A stretch of 17,182 bases of DNA from Pelotomaculum sp. UBA3102 (lineage in GTDB: Bacteria > Bacillota > Desulfotomaculia > Desulfotomaculales > Pelotomaculaceae): contig DFAQ01000045.1 of assembly GCA_002365865.1 (NCBI GenBank), positions 961 to 18,142 on the forward strand, read 5' to 3'. The notes under the pieces were generated by a model. It was not told where the DNA came from. It did no database searches and saw only the letters and a program-made list of their open reading frames with translations. Numbering within the stretch: the stretch's first letter is position 1; each line of letters opens with the position of its first letter. A program made the translations under genes and the position numbers. Below are positions 1 through 6,269 of the stretch, one piece after another.

Positions 1-21
1 AATAGTTTATTAAGTTAATTA

Positions 22-40
22 ATTGTGTAAAAAACACAAT
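22..40. repeat. Short inverted repeat upstream of the TA promoter
   Basis: Seven-base arms (ATTGTGT / ACACAAT) are separated by five A residues. They lie upstream of the toxin-antitoxin promoter, so the repeat could be the end of a terminator for a gene outside the window or a regulator site. No clear T-tract follows on the + strand. The symmetry is seen directly; the function is unknown. Confidence 0.35.
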
Positions 41-53
41 CTAGTTATCTAGC

Positions 54-82
54 TTGACATCTAGCTGTCTTACTGTGATAAT
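54..82 (+). promoter_or_regulatory. Sigma-A promoter of the toxin-antitoxin pair, with ATCTAG operator-like repeats
   Basis: A consensus -35 TTGACA (54-59), a 17-nt spacer and a near-consensus -10 GATAAT (77-82), preceded by TGT, form a strong vegetative promoter. It is followed by the ribosome binding site AAAAGGGG at 93-100. The hexamer ATCTAG occurs three times here (39-44, 47-52, 59-64), on both sides of and touching the -35 box. That is where an autoregulatory ribbon-helix-helix antitoxin would be expected to bind. The operator role is inference. Confidence 0.75.
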
Positions 83-108
83 ATAGAAAAGTAAAAGGGG
101 TGTAGGTA

Positions 109-345
109 ATACGCCAAAAAATAGGTACCTCGATCAAGAAGCCATTGTTGATGCGGGCAAAGCAAATGGCATTTCGTAAGAACAAGCCGTTAAATGAAAT
201 CATTGAAGCAGCCCTGGAGCAATATTTGAAATCGGAAGACCGGGTCAGCGGCAGGTCCGTGGTTAAGGCCACCCGGAGTGCAATTCCCGCCTCGCACCGT
301 TTAGTAAAGCGGATTATCGAGGAGGAACCGTTCCTTGACTCTTGA
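109..345 (+). CDS. VapB-like ribbon-helix-helix antitoxin, probable non-ATG (ATA) start
   Basis: A small basic protein upstream of, and overlapping by 11 nt, a PIN-domain gene, so it is almost certainly the cognate antitoxin: it would neutralise the toxin and repress the operon. The segment read as IGTSIKKPLLMRAKQMAFRK followed by a helix ending in EAALEQYLKS has the beta-helix-helix pattern of RHH/CopG-like antitoxins. The C-terminal tail (about the last 35 residues) would wrap the toxin. The frame is open back to the stop at 103-105. Family-like sequence starts at ATA 109, which lies 8 nt after a good Shine-Dalgarno (AAAAGGGG, 93-100). The first ordinary starts in frame (TTG 145, TTG 148, ATG 151) have no convincing site and would remove the DNA-binding strand. 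I therefore give the extended form; a shorter protein from 145-151 is the alternative. The pair assignment is firm, the start uncertain. Confidence 0.7.
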   Translation: MRQKIGTSIKKPLLMRAKQMAFRKNKPLNEIIEAALEQYLKSEDRVSGRSVVKATRSAIPASHRLVKRIIEEEPFLDS

Positions 346-838
346 TCTGATTCCGGACGGAGAAACAGTTTTTATAGATGCCAATATCTTTATTTATCAT
401 TTTACCGGCGTATCGCCCGATTGTTCTCAATTTCTTTCCCGCTGTGAATCCGGGTTATTAACAGGAATTACCACCGTGCACCTGCTGCTGGAAGTACTGC
501 ACCGGCTTATGATGTTGGAAGCCGTCGGCAAGGGCTTGGTAGAGGCAGGGAACATAGCGAGAAAACTAAGAGCGCGGCCGGATATTGTAAAAAACCTGCA
601 TGATTACGCAATAAACGGTCTGCGCATTCCTGAAATGGGGATCGGGGTATTCCCCTGCAGCATGGACGACTGCAGGTACAGCCAGCAGAAAAGAGAGTTT
701 TACGGGTTGCTGACTAATGACTCGGTTTTACTGGCCTCTATGCAAGCCCGCGGTTGCTTTAACCTGGCTACCACAGATGCAGATTTTGACCAGGTAAAAG
801 AAGTGTCGGTTTTTAAGCCGGGCGATATCCAGGGCTGA
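335..838 (+). CDS. PIN-domain ribonuclease, VapC-like toxin
   Basis: A 167-residue PIN-domain protein, probably a Mg2+-dependent endoribonuclease that inhibits growth when its antitoxin is lost. The expected acidic residues are visible: D15 in the opening strand (FIDANIFIY), E53 in LLLEVLHR, D129 in LTNDSVLLA, and D148/D150 in TTDADF. The length is slightly above the usual 130-150 for VapC. The start is TTG 335, nine nt after GGAGG (321-325), so the gene overlaps the antitoxin end by 11 nt. This indicates translational coupling, usual for such pairs. The gene ends directly in its own terminator. Target RNA cannot be told from sequence. PIN family membership is confident; toxin role rests on the antitoxin neighbour. 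Confidence 0.88.
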   Translation: MTLDLIPDGETVFIDANIFIYHFTGVSPDCSQFLSRCESGLLTGITTVHLLLEVLHRLMMLEAVGKGLVEAGNIARKLRARPDIVKNLHDYAINGLRIPEMGIGVFPCSMDDCRYSQQKREFYGLLTNDSVLLASMQARGCFNLATTDADFDQVKEVSVFKPGDIQG

Positions 839-864
839 ATTTTAAAAAATCAGCCCTTTATTTT
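831..864 (+). terminator. Intrinsic terminator of the toxin-antitoxin operon
   Basis: Eight-base arms AGGGCTGA (831-838) and TCAGCCCT (850-857) enclose an A/T-rich loop that can pair further and are followed by TTTATTTT. The left arm contains the toxin stop codon (836-838), so the hairpin begins inside the gene. Confidence 0.75.
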
Positions 865-870
865 AAACCT

Positions 871-895
871 CAGGCCGGGCAATTTGCCCGGCCTG
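871..895. terminator. GC-rich inverted repeat between convergent toxin and mreB genes
   Basis: A perfect inverted repeat with 12-base arms and a one-base centre (CAGGCCGGGCAA / TTGCCCGGCCTG) lies between the 3' ends of the toxin (838) and mreB (909). It is the best candidate terminator for mreB on the - strand, where a mildly T-rich stretch follows, and may also back up the toxin terminator. The T-tract is weak on both strands. Confidence 0.6.
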
Positions 896-908
896 CTCAA
901 TGCTCAAT

Positions 909-1940
909 TTAAATTATCTTCTTAAAATTCTTGCCCTTGTTGGCAGCGCTGATCACGCTCATGTTGGACAAAGCGCGGCCGGTACCCTTGGCCACGCAGG
1001 AAAGCGGGTCTTCCGCCACGTAGACGGGCAGGCCGGTTTCCTCGCTGATCAGCCTGTCTATGCCCTCCAGCAGCGCGCCGCCGCCGGTCATGATGATCCC
1101 CTTGTTCACTATATCTGCGGCAAGCTCGGGCGAGGTGAGCTCCAGTACTCCTTTTATTCCTCCTACGATAATGTCCAGGATTTCTTTGATGGCTGCGTGC
1201 GCCTGGAAACTGGAAACCCTGACGGCCCTGGGCAGCCCGGAAACCATGTCCCGGCCGCGGATTTCCATCACCTTTGATTCGGTTCCCGGCGGGTGGGCGG
1301 TGCCGATCTCTATCTTCAGTTCTTCCCCGGTGCGGTCCCCTACCGCCAGGTTATATTCCTTGCGGATATACTTAACGATGGCCTCGTCAATCTTATCCCC
1401 GCCGACCCGCAGGGACTTGCTGCACACGATTCCGCCCAGCGACAGGACGGCAATGTCGGAAGTGCCGCCGCCGATATCCACGACCATGGAACCGCTGGGC
1501 TGGGAAATATCCAATCCGGCACCCAGGGCCGCAGCCAGGGGCTCTTCAATCAGGTGGGCCTCCCTGGCCCCGGCCTGGATAGTAGCCTGCTTTACCGCAC
1601 GCTCCTCCACGCCGGTGACACCCGAGGGAATACATACGATAACCCGGGGGCGGAAAAAAAACTTTCTGCCTCCGTCGGCCTTCCCCAAGAAATAACGCAG
1701 CATCTTTTCCGTCACGTCGTAGTCGGCGATCACCCCGTCCCGCAACGGGCGGGTGGCGATAATATTCCCCGGGGTCCGTCCCAGCATTCGGCGCGCCTCG
1801 GAACCCACCGCGATTACTTTGCCGCTTTCTTTATCTGTGGCCACTACGGAAGGTTCCTGCAGCACTATTCCCTTTCCTTTCATAAAAACCAGCACGTTCG
1901 CAGTACCCAGGTCCACCCCGATATCGCTTCCGCCGAACAT
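909..1940 (-). CDS. mreB: Rod-shape-determining protein MreB/Mbl (bacterial actin)
   Basis: An actin-fold ATPase that polymerises under the membrane and guides lateral peptidoglycan synthesis. The first phosphate loop DLGTAN lies near residue 10, the second (VVDIGGGTSDIAVLS) near residues 153-167, and the adenosine motif MTGGGALLEGI near residue 285. The 343-residue length is normal for the family. I start at ATG 1940, preceded by AAAGGGG at 9-10 nt; the upstream in-frame GTG at 1961 has no ribosome binding site. The gene follows spoIIID as mbl does in B. subtilis, so it may be the Mbl paralogue, but sequence alone does not let me separate MreB from Mbl. It has its own promoter (2056-2085) and a leader of about 108 nt with a possible attenuator. 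Confidence 0.95.
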   Translation of the reverse strand: MFGGSDIGVDLGTANVLVFMKGKGIVLQEPSVVATDKESGKVIAVGSEARRMLGRTPGNIIATRPLRDGVIADYDVTEKMLRYFLGKADGGRKFFFRPRVIVCIPSGVTGVEERAVKQATIQAGAREAHLIEEPLAAALGAGLDISQPSGSMVVDIGGGTSDIAVLSLGGIVCSKSLRVGGDKIDEAIVKYIRKEYNLAVGDRTGEELKIEIGTAHPPGTESKVMEIRGRDMVSGLPRAVRVSSFQAHAAIKEILDIIVGGIKGVLELTSPELAADIVNKGIIMTGGGALLEGIDRLISEETGLPVYVAEDPLSCVAKGTGRALSNMSVISAANKGKNFKKII

Positions 1941-1960
1941 AAAGCTCGTCCCCTTTCTCA

Positions 1961-1989
1961 CTCAAAAAAATCAAAGGGCCTGTCCCTTG
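1961..1989 (-). terminator. Possible attenuator hairpin in the mreB leader
   Basis: Read on the - strand, AAGGG - ACAGG - CCCTT (1988-1974) is followed by TGATTTTTTT, the form of a small intrinsic terminator. It sits just upstream of the mreB ribosome binding site. The stem is only 5-6 bp. A second hairpin (CCGGGA / TCCCGG, 2016-2032) lies upstream in the same leader. Regulation by attenuation is inference. Confidence 0.35.
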
Positions 1990-2055
1990 CCTGGAAAATC
2001 AAAACTTTGCTCTCCCCGGGAGGATGTCCCGGATATCAATCCAAGTAATGCTAAC

Positions 2056-2085
2056 ATTCTACCTTTTTCATCAAATTCCTGTCAA
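2056..2085 (-). promoter_or_regulatory. Sigma-A promoter of mreB
   Basis: On the - strand TTGACA (2085-2080) and TAGAAT (2061-2056) are separated by 18 nt. It lies immediately after the spoIIID stop and partly explains how mreB is expressed in vegetative cells independently of the sporulation gene. Confidence 0.7.
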
Positions 2086-2096
2086 CGGTTGGAGTG

Positions 2097-2348
2097 TTAT
2101 GCTAAATCTTTATATTTTCTTCTGGTGGCTTCCCCGCCCCGCAAGTGACGTTCGGCCTTATTATATTCGAAGATCGACTTAATCCGGCTTGCCAGGTGTT
2201 TATTGAGAGAGGGCAATCGCTCGGTCATGTCCTTGTGCACAGTGCTCTTGCTGATCTGAAAGACCTGCGCGGTATGCCTGACCGTGGCCTTAGTCTCCAG
2301 GATATAAGCGCAGATATCAAGTACCCGCTTTTGAATATATTCCTGCAT
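2097..2348 (-). CDS. spoIIID: Stage III sporulation transcriptional regulator SpoIIID
   Basis: A small DNA-binding regulator (83 residues) that in the mother cell tunes the sigma-E regulon and prepares sigma-K activity. The opening MQEYIQKRVLDICAYILETKATVRHTA, the helix-turn-helix VFQISKSTVHKDMTERL (about 27-43) and the basic C-terminal region are typical of SpoIIID, and the length matches the family. The start is ATG 2348, seven nt after GGGAGG; the longer form from 2390 adds 14 unrelated residues. It lies upstream of mreB/mbl as in B. subtilis and has a sigma-E-like promoter. No truncation is seen, which argues that the lineage keeps a sporulation programme. Confidence 0.95.
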   Translation of the reverse strand: MQEYIQKRVLDICAYILETKATVRHTAQVFQISKSTVHKDMTERLPSLNKHLASRIKSIFEYNKAERHLRGGEATRRKYKDLA

Positions 2349-2402
2349 TACCCTGCCTCCCGTTCGGACGTTGGTAGTTGTTAAATCCAATACCTTCTAG
2401 AT

Positions 2403-2433
2403 ATGTATATGCAGGGGCGCGGGATAAATACTC
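2403..2433 (-). promoter_or_regulatory. Candidate sigma-E promoter of spoIIID
   Basis: On the - strand GAGTATT (2433-2427) matches 6 of 7 positions of the sigma-E -35 consensus KMATATT. After 15 nt, CATATACA (2411-2404) matches about 6 of 8 of CATACAMT. The predicted leader is roughly 50 nt. spoIIID is known to be sigma-E dependent in B. subtilis, which supports the call. Confidence 0.5.
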
Positions 2434-2532
2434 AGGAAGAAAAAACTTATTTTAAAATGTATTTTCCAGGGAAATTTAATCAAAATTGCTTAAATGCCTG
2501 CCCTAAACGACTACCATAACCTTATTTGGGTG

Positions 2533-2585
2533 TTGACTAATTATGGAAAGCATACTAACCTGAAGTTATAAACTGACTGGTCAGT
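2533..2585 (+). promoter_or_regulatory. TetR-type operator and promoter region of the efflux operon
   Basis: A perfect palindrome with six-base arms and a two-base centre, ACTGAC-TG-GTCAGT (2572-2585), lies 25 nt upstream of the TetR start codon, the usual place for autoregulatory binding. A -35-like TTGACT (2533-2538) lies upstream; the best -10 at 17-nt spacing (2556-2561) is poor. The operator is clearly visible; the promoter is a weak call. Confidence 0.55.
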
Positions 2586-2610
2586 ACAAGCACTGGGAGG
2601 AGCAAAAGAA

Positions 2611-3255
2611 ATGACCGATTTGCCCTTCAGCGGGGCCTTCAAAGCGGGAAAGGGCGGAAGCCGGCCCATGTTCAAGGCTGCTGCCGGTATTTTTGCCCGC
2701 AAGGGGTATCACGAGGCCACCGTGGACGAGATCGCCCAGGCCGTGGGAGTGGCCAAAGGCACCATTTACTACCATTTTAAAAATAAAGAAGACCTTTACT
2801 TTGCCGTGATCCAGGAAGGGATCAATATTTTCGGCAAACAGCTCCGGGTGGCGGCCGCCGCCGCGGACAACCCCCTTGACAAAATCAGGAGCCTCGTGGA
2901 CAGCCACCTTGATTTCTACGAAAGGGAGCAAGACCTGGTCTTCCTTTTTTTGAAGGAGCTTTCCGGCTCCGAACTGCGGCGGAGGATTCTCGCCGGCATG
3001 CTTTCCAAATGCCTGGCAGTGGTACGGGAGGCGATCGCAGCAGGGGTCAAAAACGGGACTTTCCGCGCCGTAAACCCGGAACTGGCAACTTCCTCGTTAT
3101 TCGGCATGATTACCATTGCGGCTTTTCATTACCTGGCCTTCGCGCGGCCGATTGACCGCGCGAAGGTAAAATCGACTATTGAACAGATATTTACCAGGGG
3201 TATTTTATCCGGAGAAGGAGAGGGGGACTGTTGTCGTGTCGCCGGACACCTTTGA
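2611..3255 (+). CDS. TetR/AcrR-family transcriptional regulator
   Basis: A 214-residue one-component repressor, probably controlling its own gene and the downstream exporter. The N-terminal DNA-binding domain is clear: FKAAAGIFARKGYHEATVDE, then the helix-turn-helix IAQAVGVAKGTIYYHFKNKEDLY (about 41-63). The rest is helical with no recognisable ligand motif. The start is ATG 2611 with GGGAGGAG ten nt upstream. The last 20 nt overlap the adaptor gene. A 14-bp palindrome upstream is the likely operator. Family assignment is certain; the inducer is unknown. Confidence 0.93.
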   Translation: MTDLPFSGAFKAGKGGSRPMFKAAAGIFARKGYHEATVDEIAQAVGVAKGTIYYHFKNKEDLYFAVIQEGINIFGKQLRVAAAAADNPLDKIRSLVDSHLDFYEREQDLVFLFLKELSGSELRRRILAGMLSKCLAVVREAIAAGVKNGTFRAVNPELATSSLFGMITIAAFHYLAFARPIDRAKVKSTIEQIFTRGILSGEGEGDCCRVAGHL

Positions 3256-4297
3256 AAAAATAGGGCTGAAGAAAAAAGTCGCCACCCTGCTGTTTTTCGG
3301 CATCGTCTGCCTGATTGTTTTTTTAATTGCCGCCCAGTACCTGTCCCGGTCGGCAGTAAGCGCCGGGCAGAACCGCCTGACCGCCACGGGTACCGTCGAG
3401 GCCAAAAATGTTATGGTTGCTTTCAAAATCCCGGGCAAGATCCAGGACATGAAAGTGACTGAAGGCAGCAAAGTGACGGCGGGCCGGGAACTTGCCCGCC
3501 TGGAAACCCAGGAACTGGAGGCCAAACTTGCCCAGGCCCGGGGTGCCCTGGCCGCAGCCAGGGCCAATGAGAGGCAGGCTGGAGAAGCGGTAGCGCTGAC
3601 TGCGCAGCAGGCTGAGGCCGCCGTGACCCAGGCCCACGCCAAAGTGGCCCAGGCTGAAGTGGGCGTGAAGGACGCCGGGCTTTTATTCAAGCGGGTCTCC
3701 GCCCTGTATGAAAGCGGCGCCGTTGCTCAAAAGGACTACGACGCCGCCGAAAACAACTACGAACTGGCCCAAAATAAGCTGCTGGAAGCCCGGGGCGCCC
3801 TGGAACAGGCCGAGTCGGCCCGTCTGGAGGTACAGCTAGCCCGAGCCCGGCGTGACGCGGCGGCCGGCCAGGCCGAACAAGCGGCCGGAGCCCTGCAGGA
3901 AGCGCGGGTCTATCTTGAGCACGCCTGCCTGAAAGCCCCCACCTCGGGCATCGTCACCCAGCAAATGCTGGAAGAGGGGGAAATGGTTAACGCCGGCACC
4001 CCCGTATTTGAAATTACCGACGTTGAAAATACCTACGTCAAGATATTCGTCAGCGAGAAAAAAATCGGCCGGGTCAAGCTCGGCCAGGAAGCCGAAGTAA
4101 GGGTGGACTCCTTCCCCGGGCGGGTATTCAAGGGCAAGGTGGTCTGGATCAATAACGCCGGGGAATTTGCCGTGCGCAAGGCCGTAAACGAACAGTACGA
4201 GCACGACATCCGCAGTTTTGAAGTAAAGATTGACCTGCCGAACGACGACCTGGTGCTCAAGACCGGAATGACCGCCCGGGTAACGATACTGGAATAA
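3236..4297 (+). CDS. HlyD-family periplasmic adaptor / membrane fusion protein of an ABC exporter
   Basis: The adaptor that links the ABC-2 permeases to the outside. One membrane segment (about residues 15-36) is followed by a split biotinyl-lipoyl domain (GTVEAKNVMVAFKIPGKIQ ... EGSKVTAG), a long Ala/Gln/Glu-rich coiled coil (about 85-230), the second lipoyl half (LKAPTSGIVTQQMLEEGEMV) and a C-terminal barrel. I choose GTG 3236, ten nt after a G-rich site, because the longer form from TTG 3179 lies inside the TetR gene and adds 19 unrelated residues. In a Gram-positive cell such adaptors occur without an outer membrane factor. It is part of the TetR-HlyD-ABC-permease-permease operon, an arrangement resembling YbhG-F-S-R or YhiI-RbbA-YhhJ of E. 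coli. Confidence 0.9.
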   Translation: MSPDTFEKIGLKKKVATLLFFGIVCLIVFLIAAQYLSRSAVSAGQNRLTATGTVEAKNVMVAFKIPGKIQDMKVTEGSKVTAGRELARLETQELEAKLAQARGALAAARANERQAGEAVALTAQQAEAAVTQAHAKVAQAEVGVKDAGLLFKRVSALYESGAVAQKDYDAAENNYELAQNKLLEARGALEQAESARLEVQLARARRDAAAGQAEQAAGALQEARVYLEHACLKAPTSGIVTQQMLEEGEMVNAGTPVFEITDVENTYVKIFVSEKKIGRVKLGQEAEVRVDSFPGRVFKGKVVWINNAGEFAVRKAVNEQYEHDIRSFEVKIDLPNDDLVLKTGMTARVTILE

Positions 4298-4330
4298 CAC
4301 AATTCCAACAGGAGGAGGCGGTGCAACCCC

Positions 4331-5050
4331 GTGACTGTAGTGACGGTGGCTGACGCAGTAATAAAAGTAACGGACCTGGTGCAAAAAATCGGGCGCAAGA
4401 CCGTACTTAACGGCCTGAACTTCGCGGTGGCCCGGGGGGAATGTTTCGGCATTTTCGGCGCCGGCGGCTCCGGCAAATCCACGCTGCTGCACATCCTGGC
4501 CGGGATCGACCGGTTCAGTTCCGGCTCCGTCGAAGTCTTCGGCTATGATGCCGGAAAAAGTGAATCTTTCAAAAAGCACACCGGCCTGGTGACCCAGGAG
4601 CGCAGCCTTTTCCAGGACCTGAACGCCGGGGAAAACCTGGACTATATCGCAGTTTTAAAAAATGCGCCGCGGGAAAATATCCCCGGCCTGGTCCGGCGGT
4701 TCGAGTTGGAGAAAATTCTCGGTGAGCCGGCGGGCACCCTGGAGGACGGGGCCTATAAGCGCCTTTCCCTGGCCTGCGCCCTGCTGAATGCCCCCGATCT
4801 CTTAATCGTGGATGAACTGACGCAAAATATTGACCTGCATTCCCGGCAGATCATCCTGAAGGAACTGTCGGCATTCCTGTCCGGCGGGGGAACCTGTGTC
4901 TGGGGGTTCGGCGAACCCGCCCTCTTGGAACGGATGACCGGGATTGGCTGGCTGGAAGGCGGGCGGCTGACGGTCTGCCCGCCCGGGGAAGCGCAAAGCG
5001 TCTGGGAGGAAAATTATGCCCGGCTGCCGGAGTGCGGTGAAGAAAAATGA
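4331..5050 (+). CDS. ABC transporter ATP-binding protein with degenerate signature
   Basis: The nucleotide-binding subunit of the exporter, 239 residues. Walker A GAGGSGKST (43-51), the Q-loop Gln in LVTQE (Q89) and Walker B LLIVDE with catalytic-type E162 are intact. The ABC signature, normally LSGGQ/M, reads LEDGA (137-141). DEPT reads DELT, the D-loop GLD reads NID, and the H-loop histidine appears to be replaced (WGFGEP, 191-196). It starts at GTG 4331 after GGAGGAGG (4311-4318), and its stop overlaps the next start as ATGA. Membership in the ABC-2 exporter class is sure from fold motifs and neighbours; catalytic competence is in question. Confidence 0.9.
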   Translation: MTVVTVADAVIKVTDLVQKIGRKTVLNGLNFAVARGECFGIFGAGGSGKSTLLHILAGIDRFSSGSVEVFGYDAGKSESFKKHTGLVTQERSLFQDLNAGENLDYIAVLKNAPRENIPGLVRRFELEKILGEPAGTLEDGAYKRLSLACALLNAPDLLIVDELTQNIDLHSRQIILKELSAFLSGGGTCVWGFGEPALLERMTGIGWLEGGRLTVCPPGEAQSVWEENYARLPECGEEK

Positions 5051-6192
5051 TCACGCAGTGCCTGTCCATAATGCGCCGGGAAATTTTTTATTTGTGGCGC
5101 GACAAAGGGTTGCGCTGGATCCTGATTGCCGGTCCTCTGCTGGGTATTTTACTTTTCTACTCCACCTACAGCAGGCAGGTTTTAAAAGACATACCCACGG
5201 CCGTGGTGGACCTGGACCGCTCCGGCAGCAGCCGTGAGATTATCGCCCAAATAAAAAATTCGGAAGACCTGGAGATAGTGGCCCGCCCCGGTAACTTCGA
5301 CCAACTGGAAGAACTTATCAAGCAGGGGAAAATTGTGGTGGGCGTTGTCATACCGGAAAATTTTGCCGAGAATGTCCTTCTGGGCCGCCAGGCCCGCGTG
5401 GAAATGATCCTGGACGGGAGCAACATGGTATACGCCACCGGCGCTACCGGCGCCCTGCTGAAAATCACCCGCGCGGCCGGCGCCCGGGCCGGCATCAAGA
5501 CCCTGGTGGCCCGCGGCGTCCAGCCGGACCAGGCCAGGAACGCCTACCAGGCAATAGTTTTCCGCGAAGAACCGTGGTTCAACCCGACTTTGAACTACGC
5601 CTTTTTCCTGGTGGTGGCGCTGGCCTTAAACGTGTGGCAGCAGTGCTGCACCCTGGCGGCCTGCATGAATATCATCGGGGAAACCGGCTTGAACAGCTGG
5701 CGGCAAGTAAAGGCGGCCGGAATTTCCCGGTTTAAATTGTTTTTCTGCAAGTCGCTGGCGCATATTGCGCTCTTTATGTTGACGGTACTGCCGGTATATG
5801 TGCTGGCCTACGCGGTATTTAACTTTCCCCTGCACTGCAGCTTTGCCGTGTTGCTGTTATTCACCCTGGCCTTTGCCGTGGCCCTGCACGGGGTGGGAAC
5901 TCTCGCTTCCAGCATTTCCCGCAACGCAGTGGACGCAACCAGGTTCGGCATGATCATCGCTCTGCCGGCATTTATCCTGTCCGGCTATACCTGGCCTCTG
6001 GAAGCAATGCCGCAGTTTATCCGCCACGCAGTAAAGATACTGCCCCAGACCTGGTTCTTCCAGGGGTTCAATTTCCTGACCTTCAAAAATCCGGGCTGGG
6101 GATTCATGTCGGATTACTTCCTGGCCCTCTTAATCATCGCCGTCGCCTGTTACGGCACCGCAGCACTAATCTTCAAAGTCAAAGAAATGTAA
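5047..6192 (+). CDS. ABC-2 type permease, first of two paralogues
   Basis: A membrane subunit of the exporter (381 residues). It shows the ABC2_membrane_3 layout: one N-terminal membrane segment (about 20-38), a soluble extracytoplasmic domain (about 40-175, with DIPTAVVDLDRSGSSREI), then about five membrane segments, with the conserved ILSGYTWPLEAMP near residue 310. Overlap with the ATPase gene by ATGA shows translational coupling. It is clearly related to the next gene, so the two probably form a heterodimeric channel. The substrate cannot be deduced; homologous systems export drugs, dyes or lipophilic compounds. Confidence 0.9.
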   Translation: MITQCLSIMRREIFYLWRDKGLRWILIAGPLLGILLFYSTYSRQVLKDIPTAVVDLDRSGSSREIIAQIKNSEDLEIVARPGNFDQLEELIKQGKIVVGVVIPENFAENVLLGRQARVEMILDGSNMVYATGATGALLKITRAAGARAGIKTLVARGVQPDQARNAYQAIVFREEPWFNPTLNYAFFLVVALALNVWQQCCTLAACMNIIGETGLNSWRQVKAAGISRFKLFFCKSLAHIALFMLTVLPVYVLAYAVFNFPLHCSFAVLLLFTLAFAVALHGVGTLASSISRNAVDATRFGMIIALPAFILSGYTWPLEAMPQFIRHAVKILPQTWFFQGFNFLTFKNPGWGFMSDYFLALLIIAVACYGTAALIFKVKEM

Positions 6193-6195
6193 AAC

Positions 6196-6264
6196 CCTCC
6201 CAAAAGGTGCCTGGCACCTTTTGGGAGGAACAGGAAAAAGGGGTCAGGCACCTTTTGGGAGGAA
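6196..6264 (+). repeat. Perfect 33-nt palindrome plus a third half-copy, carrying the next gene's ribosome binding site
   Basis: A perfect inverted repeat with 16-base arms and a one-base centre (6196-6211 / 6213-6228) is followed 34 nt later by a second copy of its right arm (6247-6262). The direct repeat extends through GGAA to 6230 and 6264. These elements fill most of the 77-nt gap between the permease genes. GGGAGG in the last copy (6257-6262) is the Shine-Dalgarno of the second permease. No T-tract follows, so it is not a terminator. A degenerate copy lies at 8542-8572. I recall similar palindromes dispersed in Firmicutes genomes. Confidence 0.9.
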
Positions 6265-6269
6265 TTGGG

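Noticed and set aside
45..272. Minus-strand open frame over the toxin-antitoxin promoter
   Set aside because: It lies over a strong + strand promoter and the antitoxin gene, and has no ribosome binding site or similarity to known families.
1293..2048. Long + strand open frame opposite mreB
   Set aside because: A shadow of the mreB coding strand with no ribosome binding site or recognisable domain. The same holds for open frames opposite atpA (13058-14011), atpD (9860-10534) and the HlyD/ABC region (3836-4579).
6196..6228. Terminator after the first permease
   Set aside because: The perfect palindrome is followed by an A/G-rich stretch, not T residues, and the next gene belongs to the same operon.
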